From contig NZ_MUYT01000003.1 in NCBI RefSeq assembly GCF_002014765.1, forward strand, positions 1 through 46,074: DNA of 46,074 nt, given 5' to 3'. This DNA is from Lwoffella lincolnii (GTDB lineage: Bacteria; Pseudomonadota; Gammaproteobacteria; Pseudomonadales; Moraxellaceae). Made by a program: the position numbers and the translations under genes. Positions within the stretch are counted from its first letter, which is position 1. Each line of letters starts with the position of its first letter. Below are positions 24,351 through 32,187 of the stretch, in pieces. The notes under the pieces were generated by a model. It was not told the DNA's origin. It did not search any database and saw nothing but the letters and a program-made list of their open reading frames with translations.

Positions 24351-25841
24351 ATGCATGCAAAAGAGCTACTTGAGCTTGAACGCAAAGACATTCGAGCCTT
24401 GCATTATACGTGGATTGCATTTTTCCTAACCTTTTATGTTTGGTTTAATATGGCACCTTTGGCAACGTCCATGCTTGCCACAGAGTCATACCTTACCCCT
24501 GACCACATCAAACTTTTTTTAATTGCCAATGTGGCTTTAACCATTCCTGGTCGGGTTGTGGTGGGCATGGCGTTAGACCGCTTTGGTCCACGGCGGGTTT
24601 TTTCAATTCTGATGGTGGTCATGGCAATTCCAACATGGTTTTTTGCTTTTGGTAATACCACAACACAGTTATTTGTCGCACGGCTTTTTATGTCTGTTGT
24701 TGGGGCAGGGTTTGTTGTGGGCATACATATGACATCAATGTGGTTTAAGCCCAAAGACATTGGTTTTGCCGAAGGGTTTTATGCTGGTTGGGGGAATTTT
24801 GGCTCAGCGGCTGCTGCCATCACCATTCCAACCGTGGCATTACAGTTTTTTGGGGGTGATGATGGCTGGCGATGGGCGATTGCGGTATCAGGGCTTATCA
24901 TGGCGATTTATGGGGTGATATATTGGTTCATCATTACCGATGGTCCTTCAGCCAAAACCTTTAAAAAGTCTCGCAAGGCAGGGGCGTTAGAGGTATCCAC
25001 TTATAAAGATTTGTTGGTTTATTGTTTGTTCATCATTCCATTGTATGGCATTTTATCAGTACTGGTTTATCGCACACAAGCCATGGGATTTTTAAGCGAT
25101 GTTGGGGCGATGATTGCCTATGGGGTGATTGCCGTTGTGGTGCTATTACAGATTTATAAAGCCATCAGTGTGAATTTGCCAATCATTAAAGCAGGCATTC
25201 CTGAAGATGACAAATATCCTTTTAGCTCGGTGGCTTCTTTAAACATCACCTATTTTGCTAACTTTGGGGCAGAGCTTGCGGTGGTGTCAATGTTGCCCAT
25301 GTTTTTTCAGACGACTTGGGACTTAAACCCAACCACTGCTGGTCTGATTGCGTCTACTTTTGCTTTTGTCAATTTATGGGCACGTCCATTGGGTGGCTAT
25401 ATATCCGATAAAGTTGGCAGTCGTCGAACCGTGATGTTGGCATACATGTTGGGCATCAGCATTGGTTTTGCCTTAATGGGATTGTTGAATTCAAGCTGGC
25501 CGCTGTTCATTGCGGTGTGTATCACCATTTGTTGTTCAATATTTGTGCAAGGCGCAGAAGGGGCAACTTTTGGCATCATTCCATCTATTAAGCGCCGTCT
25601 AACTGGGCAAATCTCTGGCATCACAGGGGCATATGGTAATGTGGGGGCGGTATTTTACTTGTTTATTTTTACCTTTGTTGAGCCAAATCAGTTCTTTTTT
25701 ATCATTGCCATTGGGGCGTTGATTTCGTGGATTTTTTGCTTTATTTGGTTAAAAGAGCCAAAAGGGGCATTTGGTGATGAGTACCACATGTCTTCTGTGG
25801 ATAAACGCTTGGCTGAGCAAGAAGGGCTGGACATGCACTGA
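24351..25841 (+). CDS. narK1: nitrate/nitrite MFS transporter, NarK1 type
   Basis: The 496-residue, about 12-helix major facilitator of the nitrate-nitrite porter family shows both nitrate signatures: GWGNFGSAAAA (about 140) and GAYGNVGAVFY (about 437). It also has the MFS loops GMALDRFGPRR and GYISDKVGSRR. ATG 24351 has TAGGAGAGG ahead; an upstream in-frame ATG at 24309 would add 14 residues without a ribosome site. Together with the second NarK at 29223 it forms a divergent pair of types, as in many denitrifiers, where NarK1 is usually held to be a nitrate/proton importer. It ends at a strong terminator shared in position with convergent narL. Confidence 0.9.
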   Translation: MHAKELLELERKDIRALHYTWIAFFLTFYVWFNMAPLATSMLATESYLTPDHIKLFLIANVALTIPGRVVVGMALDRFGPRRVFSILMVVMAIPTWFFAFGNTTTQLFVARLFMSVVGAGFVVGIHMTSMWFKPKDIGFAEGFYAGWGNFGSAAAAITIPTVALQFFGGDDGWRWAIAVSGLIMAIYGVIYWFIITDGPSAKTFKKSRKAGALEVSTYKDLLVYCLFIIPLYGILSVLVYRTQAMGFLSDVGAMIAYGVIAVVVLLQIYKAISVNLPIIKAGIPEDDKYPFSSVASLNITYFANFGAELAVVSMLPMFFQTTWDLNPTTAGLIASTFAFVNLWARPLGGYISDKVGSRRTVMLAYMLGISIGFALMGLLNSSWPLFIAVCITICCSIFVQGAEGATFGIIPSIKRRLTGQISGITGAYGNVGAVFYLFIFTFVEPNQFFFIIAIGALISWIFCFIWLKEPKGAFGDEYHMSSVDKRLAEQEGLDMH

Positions 25842-25894
25842 GCAACCAAACAAATAAAGCCAACTCACTGATTAACTTACCCCCCTTAACTTAC

Positions 25895-25931
25895 TCCCCC
25901 ACTAAGTCTTTGGCTTAGTGGGGGATTTTTT
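25895..25931 (+). terminator. intrinsic terminator of narK1
   Basis: A perfect 12-bp stem TCCCCCACTAAG/CTTAGTGGGGGA (25895-25906 and 25914-25925) with a 7-base loop is followed by TTTTTT. Confidence 0.92.
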
Positions 25932-25999
25932 ATCATATCGCTGACATAACACCGCTTATGGTCAGCCTAATCTTTGGCAGTTTTTTTAAGTATCAGTTT

Positions 26000-26653
26000 T
26001 TAAACATCAAGATTTTGTACTGCCCATACTGCCACTTCTACTCGTGAGCGAAGTTGGGTCTTATTAAGCACATGTTTGACATGTACTTTGACGGTTGATT
26101 CGGCAATGTCAAGTTTGTTACCAATCATTTTGTTACTCATTCCCTGTGCAATCATGGTAACCACTTGTCGCTCCCTTGAAGTCAGTTCAGAAATGACGTT
26201 TTGATTGGCAGGTTTTCGCATCGCCTTTGCCAATACTGGGGCAAGACTTGGGCTGATGACCAATTCTCCTTTTAGGATTTTTCTGATGTCAATGATGATG
26301 TCATTTGGCTCCATGTCTTTTAGTAAATACCCATCTGCTCCCAACTCTAAAGCGTCTTGCACATCTTCACTGTTATCAGAGACAGTAAATAAGATGACTT
26401 TTCCTGTGATGTGTTGCTGACGTATTTTTTGTAAGGTTTCAATGCCTGTTAATACGGGCATATTATTATCAAGCACAATCAAATCAACATCATGATTTTG
26501 TAAGTAGTCTAATGCTTGTTGACCGTTTTCTGCTTCTGCCACCACTTGCACATCTTCTTCCAAATTCAGTAGGTCTTTTAGTCCTCTTCTTAGCATGGGG
26601 TGGTCATCAACCAATAGGATTTTTGCAGGAAACAGAGCGGTAAAAATGGTCAT
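26000..26653 (-). CDS. narL: nitrate/nitrite response regulator
   Basis: The 217-residue protein has a receiver domain (acidic pocket DD16-17, phosphoacceptor D62 in VLDNNMP, LLKDMEP) and a LuxR/NarL-type helix-turn-helix (about 150-215; LTSRERQVVTMIAQGMSNKMIG, STVKVHVKHVLNKT). Phosphorylated by NarX, it would bind heptamers such as the 7-2-7 site ahead of narG. It lies downstream of narX on the same strand, 212 bases away, with an inverted repeat in the gap, so it may have its own promoter. GGAG stands about 10 bases before the ATG. Confidence 0.93.
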   Translation of the reverse strand: MTIFTALFPAKILLVDDHPMLRRGLKDLLNLEEDVQVVAEAENGQQALDYLQNHDVDLIVLDNNMPVLTGIETLQKIRQQHITGKVILFTVSDNSEDVQDALELGADGYLLKDMEPNDIIIDIRKILKGELVISPSLAPVLAKAMRKPANQNVISELTSRERQVVTMIAQGMSNKMIGNKLDIAESTVKVHVKHVLNKTQLRSRVEVAVWAVQNLDV

Positions 26654-26683
26654 AAATATAAGCTCCAGTCATGATGTTGTTTG

Positions 26684-26866
26684 GGGCGTGTCCCTATTTG
26701 GATAATGTGGCTAAAAATAGATAAAATCGTAAGCCAACAAGACAAATTGTGCAGATAATATTGGAATATTGTCAAATAATTTAACGCAGTTTTGCCAGAT
26801 TTTGGCATTTTTAGCCCATTAAAACTTGGTGTTCTAAACTTGTTGTTCTAAATTAGGGACACGCCC
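26684..26866. repeat. 183-bp segment bounded by 13-bp perfect inverted repeats (MITE-like)
   Basis: GGGCGTGTCCCTA (26684-26696) and its exact complement (26854-26866) bound the narX-narL gap. The right arm ends in the narX stop codon (TAG, 26866-26868). A 13-base direct copy of part of this arm, GACACGCCCTAAC, recurs at 28963-28975 upstream of narX. No target duplication is evident. It could be a miniature inverted-repeat element or a pair of regulator sites. Confidence 0.55.
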
Positions 26867-28833
26867 TAACGTTTAATAAAAAAAGCAGGTAAAAATTCAA
26901 CTTTAACAATCACGCCATGTGGCTGATTGGCACTGATGGTAAGCTTGCCATTTAGGTTTCTGACTCTTTCGTGCATAATCATCAATCCATGATGTTGGCT
27001 TTGGTCAATTTTGTCATCATTCATGCCCACACCATCGTCTGTGATTTGCATGATGACTTTATTTTCTGATTTTATATAGCCCAAATCAATCATCACATGG
27101 GTTGCTTTGGCATGTCTATGAATGTTCGATAAGGCTTCACGAGCAATTTGCAGTAAATCAATTTGTTCATTTGCTTCAAGGTTGATGCTCATCACTCGGT
27201 TGTTTATGTGGACATGAAATCCTGCTCTTTGGGCAAAGTCGTCAGCTGACATTTGTAATGCGTGGTCAAAATTATCACCGTCAATTTTTAGTCTAAATGT
27301 GACCAAAAGCTCTCTTAATTGACGATAAGCATCGTCTAGGCCTTTTTTAACATGGTCAATCACTTGCTTGGTCTTTAAATCATCAAAATCTATCTTCCGC
27401 TCTAGCATGCTGACTTGGATTTTCAGATAAGACAATGATTGAGCCAAAGAATCATGCAATTCTCTGGCGATGGTGGTGCGTTCTTCTAACAATAAAATCT
27501 GGTGTTGTTGTTGGCGTTGCTGACGTAACGATAAGGCGGTGCTGATGAAGTGTGTTAAAGTTTCAAACAAATCATTCTCAGCAGGGCTAATATCAAGCCA
27601 AGTAGGCGCAGATTCCACCACGCCATCTTTAGATAAGCTGACACTGTTGATGTGATGTTTGGCATTTTCTTTAGGCATGACTTGCTGAACCTGCAACTCG
27701 CCAAATGTTTCACCCAAATGGGCAACGGTATAACGGCGAGTGTTGGCATCATTTTTTAGGTAACACTCTTGGCAGTTTATTTTTTTGCAAATGTCTTGTG
27801 TGCCACCACGATGTAAGGAGATGTTGTCTTTTTCAGCATGGATATCATATTGCAGGCACAACACCAAATGATAATTGGGCATTAAACTGGCATATTGTTC
27901 AATGAGTTTGTTGAGCATCTCAAGTTTGACTGGGCGTGTGGACATTTGTTGCCCAAATTCATACAAAATTGATAAGGCAGCATTGGCTCGAGTTAAATCT
28001 TTGGTTTTACTGATGACTTCATTGTTCAGATGTCTTTGGTTGGTTTCTATGGTGTCTGCCATGGCGTTAAAGCTGTCAGCTAAGTCTTCAAATTCTTTAT
28101 AGCCTTTAATATGCACACGAATTTTTTGGTCATCACGAAAGACACGATTGGCATCTATCAGATTTTTAATGGGATTTAAGATGTTTTTTTGTAATTGCAA
28201 CATGCCTGTAAACATGACAATCATGGTAATGATTAAAGAAAAAGCATGTATGCTTTGTAAATGACCAAGTCGCTTTTCATTTAAAGATTGTAGTTTAACC
28301 ACATAATCATCTACCATGACCACATAATGAATTGAAGACAGATAAAAATCATCTTTACGCTGAGCAAATATCATGGGTTTAAGCACTTGATGCCAATGTT
28401 TTTGAATGTCATCAAACATCTGTTGTGATTCATCTTGGTCAGATGATTTGTTGGATTGATAAACCGCCAATTCTGTTAGGCGATGATCCATGTCTTCAAT
28501 TAAAAGCTGTTGAAATGCCTTGCTGTCATCTAAGCTAATGCCATCTGGATAGGTAGAAGTCAATGTGTGTTGAGCATATTGTTGATTCAGCCAACTTTTT
28601 TCATCAGCTGAAAATTGAGCATGAGAAAATTCCCGTGACCATTCATTATTAAAGCGATATATCGCCATTCTTATTGAGCCTGCGGTGTTAATTGCCCTAG
28701 CATCACCTTCTGATTCCCAAGATAACAGACCGCTTGTCACAGTGGTGGTGATTGCCAACAATGCAATGACCGTCACCGCTAACCATGCTCGCATCGGTAA
28801 AGAAAGCTGAAATTTATACACGCACCCATCCAT
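26866..28833 (-). CDS. narX: nitrate/nitrite sensor histidine kinase
   Basis: The 655-residue sensor has a first membrane helix (about 15-38), then the ligand-binding P-box GDARAINTAGSIRMAIYR right after it, as in NarX/NarQ. A four-helix periplasmic domain, a second helix (about 195-215) and a HAMP domain follow. The central domain holds the NarX cysteine cluster (CKKINCQECYL). The HisKA_3 H-box is TIARELHDSLAQSLSYLK, with the phospho-acceptor His near 455, and the HATPase region has DDGVGMND and HGLMIMHERV. It detects periplasmic nitrate and phosphorylates NarL. No Shine-Dalgarno is clear at 28833; an internal ATG (MRAWLAV) at 28794 is possible. Confidence 0.92.
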   Translation of the reverse strand: MDGCVYKFQLSLPMRAWLAVTVIALLAITTTVTSGLLSWESEGDARAINTAGSIRMAIYRFNNEWSREFSHAQFSADEKSWLNQQYAQHTLTSTYPDGISLDDSKAFQQLLIEDMDHRLTELAVYQSNKSSDQDESQQMFDDIQKHWHQVLKPMIFAQRKDDFYLSSIHYVVMVDDYVVKLQSLNEKRLGHLQSIHAFSLIITMIVMFTGMLQLQKNILNPIKNLIDANRVFRDDQKIRVHIKGYKEFEDLADSFNAMADTIETNQRHLNNEVISKTKDLTRANAALSILYEFGQQMSTRPVKLEMLNKLIEQYASLMPNYHLVLCLQYDIHAEKDNISLHRGGTQDICKKINCQECYLKNDANTRRYTVAHLGETFGELQVQQVMPKENAKHHINSVSLSKDGVVESAPTWLDISPAENDLFETLTHFISTALSLRQQRQQQHQILLLEERTTIARELHDSLAQSLSYLKIQVSMLERKIDFDDLKTKQVIDHVKKGLDDAYRQLRELLVTFRLKIDGDNFDHALQMSADDFAQRAGFHVHINNRVMSINLEANEQIDLLQIAREALSNIHRHAKATHVMIDLGYIKSENKVIMQITDDGVGMNDDKIDQSQHHGLMIMHERVRNLNGKLTISANQPHGVIVKVEFLPAFFIKR

Positions 28834-29222
28834 TCATCATTCAAACACAAAATTGTCTATTCTTCTTAACGTCTTACAGATGCTTTAACGACATAAGAAT
28901 CATGATTATATCGTAATTTGGCAGTTATCCGTTAATTCGCATTTATCCATTCACTCACTGGCGACACGCCCTAACATGCCCATCAACAGTGACAGTTTGG
29001 TTGGGGATTGGTGGTTGGTTTAAGTGGTTGGTTTAAGTGGCTGGTGGTAGCAACCTACTCCTTTTTGTGTATTTTGACGGCTCGCTTTTGTTGATAGAGT
29101 AATCTGCTAAATCAAAAATTAACCGATGGGTTTTTATCTTTATTTTTTTTATTCATCTTTATTTGCTTATTCATTCCATTTACCCAATCCCATTAATTTC
29201 AACCCCATTCACAGAGGGCATC
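28834..29222. promoter_or_regulatory. divergent narX / narK2 control region
   Basis: This 389-base gap holds no gene. On the narX side TATAAT (minus strand, 28905-28910) is a good -10 about 72 bases before the start. GACACGCCCTAAC (28963-28975) repeats an arm of the element behind narX. A 13-base direct repeat GGTTGGTTTAAGT lies at 29013-29025/29026-29038. On the narK2 side TACTCCT (about 29055-29061) fits a single NarL heptamer TACYYMT. No canonical FNR site is seen. Confidence 0.5.
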
Positions 29223-30572
29223 ATGGCAAATCAAACATACAAAGGTGGCGTGAAAATCACCGACTGGCGACCAGAAGATGAGACGTTTTGGCAACAGCAT
29301 GGTAAAACCGTTGCCACTCGCAACTTATGGATATCGATACCTGCTTTGTTATTGGCATTTGGGGTGTGGGTGGTGTGGTCGGTGATTGTGGTGAAGATGC
29401 CTGAGGTTGGTTTTAATTTTGATAAGTCGCAATTATCGTGGCTTTTGGCTTTGCCTGCATTATCTGGGGCAACCATGCGAATTTTTTATTCATTTATGGT
29501 GCCTGTTTTTGGTGGCAGACGTTGGACAACCATCTCAACTGCGTCGTTACTTATCCCCATGGTATGGCTTGGCATTGCCATTCAAGACATCAATACGCCG
29601 TTTTGGGTATTTGCTGTCATTGCGTTATTGTGTGGTTTTGGGGGTGGTAATTTTTCATCAAGCATGTCAAACATTTCATTCTTTTTCCCAAAATCTCAGC
29701 AAGGCATGGCATTGGGACTAAATGCAGGTTTGGGTAACTTGGGCGTTTCTACCATGCAATTTGTTGTGCCAGCAGTGATTGGGTTCGCTCTGTTTGGGGC
29801 GATGGCAGGTCATGGACAAATGAGCGAATCAGGTCATGTTCTGTATTTACAAAATGCTGGGTTTGTGTGGGTCATTCCCATTATGATTGTAACGGTATTG
29901 GCTTGGTTTGGCATGAATGATTTGGCAGGAGCGTCTGCGTCGTTTAAAGAACAAGCGGTGATTTTTAAGCGTCAGCATAATTGGATCATGTGTATTTTAT
30001 ATCTTGCCACATTTGGTTCATTTATTGGGTTTTCAGCGGCATTTCCAATGGTGATTAAACAGTCATTTCCAGATGTTGACCCATTAAAGGTGGCGTTCTT
30101 AGGGCCTTTAGTGGGTGCATTGTTCCGTCCTGTGGGCGGATGGATTGCGGATAAATTGGGCGGTGCAAAGGTTACTTTATACAATTATGTGGTGATGACA
30201 TTGGCAGTGGTTGCGGTGATGTATTTTCTAAAAGCAGGTAATTTCATGGGCTATTTTATGTGCTTTATGGTGCTGTTTATCACCACAGGCATTGGTAATG
30301 GTTCGACATTTCGTATGATTCCTGTGATTTTTCGCACCATGCACGAACGCTTAAATACCCCAAATGTCATTCATGAAGCTCGTAAAGAGTCGGCAGCTGT
30401 GGTTGGTTTTGCTGGCGGGTTTGCAGCTTATGGTGGTTTTTTTATTCCTAAAATGTTCGGTTCAGGTCTTGGGGTCAATGGCACGTTCATCACTTTGATT
30501 GTTTTTTATGTGATTTGTATTGCGTTGACATGGTGGTATTACAGCCGTAAAGGGGCAGCATATCCTTGTTGA
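29223..30572 (+). CDS. narK2: nitrate/nitrite MFS transporter, NarK2/NarU type
   Basis: The 449-residue, 12-helix transporter is closer to E. coli NarK/NarU than its neighbour at 24351. It has the substrate-binding arginines in SGATMRIFYSF (helix 2) and GALFRPVGGW (helix 7), and the nitrate signatures GLNAGLGNLGVS and VGFAGGFAAYGGFF. It starts KITDWRPEDETFWQQHGK, as in that group. Members exchange nitrate for nitrite or import nitrate with protons. I chose ATG 29223 (GAGG about seven bases ahead) over ATG 29163. A 16-bp repeat array starts at its stop. Confidence 0.92.
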   Translation: MANQTYKGGVKITDWRPEDETFWQQHGKTVATRNLWISIPALLLAFGVWVVWSVIVVKMPEVGFNFDKSQLSWLLALPALSGATMRIFYSFMVPVFGGRRWTTISTASLLIPMVWLGIAIQDINTPFWVFAVIALLCGFGGGNFSSSMSNISFFFPKSQQGMALGLNAGLGNLGVSTMQFVVPAVIGFALFGAMAGHGQMSESGHVLYLQNAGFVWVIPIMIVTVLAWFGMNDLAGASASFKEQAVIFKRQHNWIMCILYLATFGSFIGFSAAFPMVIKQSFPDVDPLKVAFLGPLVGALFRPVGGWIADKLGGAKVTLYNYVVMTLAVVAVMYFLKAGNFMGYFMCFMVLFITTGIGNGSTFRMIPVIFRTMHERLNTPNVIHEARKESAAVVGFAGGFAAYGGFFIPKMFGSGLGVNGTFITLIVFYVICIALTWWYYSRKGAAYPC

Positions 30573-30633
30573 CAATCCATCTGATTGACAATCCATCTGG
30601 TTAATAATCCATCTGATTGATAATCCATGCTGG
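30570..30633. repeat. four-copy 16-bp tandem repeat starting at the narK2 stop codon
   Basis: Four 16-base units (pattern TGACAATCCATCTGAT) begin at the narK2 TGA; each begins with TGA or TAA. With a 16-base period, successive stops fall in different frames. A second short repeat (TTTATGGYTAAAAAG) follows at about 30640-30675. Confidence 0.85.
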
Positions 30634-30722
30634 CAATAAAATTTATGGTTAAAAAGAGATTTTATGGCTAAAAAGAAAATTCATGCTTCATCAACTCAAC
30701 TCATGATGCTTAAGAGGAATTT

Positions 30723-31943
30723 ATGGCACTTTTTCCTAACACACCAAACCAATCTGGTTCAACCAACATAACCGATGTCATCATCGTAGGAGCAGGACCT
30801 GCAGGATTAAGCTTTGCAAGCAGTATCGCTGACACAGGGTTAAACATCGTCATTGTTGAGAAAAATAACCAAGAGATCATTAGTAACCCTGCCTATGATG
30901 GCAGAGAAATTGCTTTAACCCATGTCTCAAAGCGTATCATGCAAGACATTGGTATGTGGCAACGCATTGATCCACAAGATATTCATACCCTAAAAGATGC
31001 CAGTGTGTTAGACGGTCATTCTCCCTATCAATTATATTTTGCAACGGCAAATGTGCCTTTTGGTCAATCTGTTGCTAATTTGGGGTATCTGATATCCAAT
31101 CACTTAATTCGTAAGGCAGCTTATCAAGTCGCCATCAGTCACCCTAATATTGACATTCGTTATGGACACGGTGTTAATAAGGTCTTTAATCATGAACATG
31201 GGGTTCGTGTGATTTTGGATAATGATGATTCATTAGAAGGCAAATTGTTGGTGGTGGCAGACAGTCGTTTTTCTACCACTCGCCGTCATTTAGGCATCAC
31301 TGCTGACAGTTATGATTTTGGACGGAGTATGATTGTGTGCCGTATGTCACATACTTACTCAAATCATCAGCGTGCAGTTGAGTGTTTTTATTATGGCATC
31401 ACTTTGGCGTTACTGCCATTAAGCGATACGATAACCAACTGCGTCATTACTGTTAAAAATCAAGATGCAGATGCGTTAATGGGGTTATCTGATGCACAAT
31501 TTGCTAAAAAAGTACAAGGTTATGCCAATAACGAATTGGGTGAGATGACTTTAATCAGCAGTCGGCATATTTATCCGTTGGTTGGGGTACATGCCAATCG
31601 CTTTATCAGTACTCGCACTGCTGTGATTGGCGATGCTGCTGTTGGCATGCACCCTGTAACAGCCCATGGGTTTAATCTGGGATTGCATGGCGTACATACT
31701 TTATCAAAACAAGTCAAAAAGGCCGTGAGGCTAAAACAAGACATCGGCAATCATGAGTCATTGCGTCGTTATGAACGGCAGCACATGCTCCTTACTCGCC
31801 CTATGTATCATGGAACCAATGCCATGGTTAAGCTGTTCACAACAGACAATAAACCTGCCAAACTCGCTCGTACCATGGTCTTACGAGTCAGTAACAACCT
31901 AACACCATTAAAGGCTCTGATTACCAAACAGTTAACTGGTTAA
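30723..31943 (+). CDS. UbiH/UbiM-type FAD-dependent hydroxylase
   Basis: This 406-residue class A flavin monooxygenase probably hydroxylates the ubiquinone ring. The FAD Rossmann motif is VIIVGAGPAGLSFA (about 18-31), followed by IVEKNN. The mid-protein DG region reads VVADSRFSTTRRHLG, and the second FAD motif is IGDAAVGMHPVTAHGFNLGLHG (about 306-327), typical of UbiH/UbiF/UbiM/VisC. TTAAGAGG precedes the ATG. It lies between narK2 and narG with no visible terminator on either side, so it may be read with them. I cannot tell from sequence which ring position it uses, and UbiM is only a guess. Class A hydroxylases of this kind normally need O2. Confidence 0.82.
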   Translation: MALFPNTPNQSGSTNITDVIIVGAGPAGLSFASSIADTGLNIVIVEKNNQEIISNPAYDGREIALTHVSKRIMQDIGMWQRIDPQDIHTLKDASVLDGHSPYQLYFATANVPFGQSVANLGYLISNHLIRKAAYQVAISHPNIDIRYGHGVNKVFNHEHGVRVILDNDDSLEGKLLVVADSRFSTTRRHLGITADSYDFGRSMIVCRMSHTYSNHQRAVECFYYGITLALLPLSDTITNCVITVKNQDADALMGLSDAQFAKKVQGYANNELGEMTLISSRHIYPLVGVHANRFISTRTAVIGDAAVGMHPVTAHGFNLGLHGVHTLSKQVKKAVRLKQDIGNHESLRRYERQHMLLTRPMYHGTNAMVKLFTTDNKPAKLARTMVLRVSNNLTPLKALITKQLTG

Positions 31944-32005
31944 TCTTTGGTCAGACAACGTTAATAACAGAAAGTTTACCAACGAATTTTACTGACCATC
32001 TTATC

Positions 32006-32021
32006 TACTACTAAATAGGTA
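32006..32021. promoter_or_regulatory. NarL 7-2-7 operator upstream of narG
   Basis: TACTACT-AA-ATAGGTA is two inverted heptamers spaced by two bases. The right one is a perfect TACYYMT on the complementary strand (TACCTAT); the left differs at one position. The centre is about 174 bases before the narG ATG. This is the arrangement NarL prefers in enterobacteria. Confidence 0.7.
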
Positions 32022-32093
32022 GACACTCTGCCCATTATGACAATAGCATCATTTCTTAGCTGTCTTTACACTAGATGGTCATCATCAGGCTTT

Positions 32094-32159
32094 TTAACCA
32101 TCAACCTTATTTTTATTCATTGACTTATTTTAGCCATCAACTCACGTTAACCATCAACT
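32094..32159. repeat. three CCATCAAC direct repeats before narG
   Basis: CCATCAAC occurs three times, each preceded by TTAA or TTAG (32094-32105, 32131-32141, 32148-32159). ATCAA equals an FNR half-site, but no TTGAT partner stands four bases away. They may be tandem-duplication debris. Confidence 0.4.
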
Positions 32160-32187
32160 GTGGTATCGACCAATTAAGGATAAATTC

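Noticed and set aside
32100..32160. FNR box upstream of narG
   Set aside because: ATCAA half-sites occur three times, but none has a TTGAT partner four bases away. They are better explained as short direct repeats.
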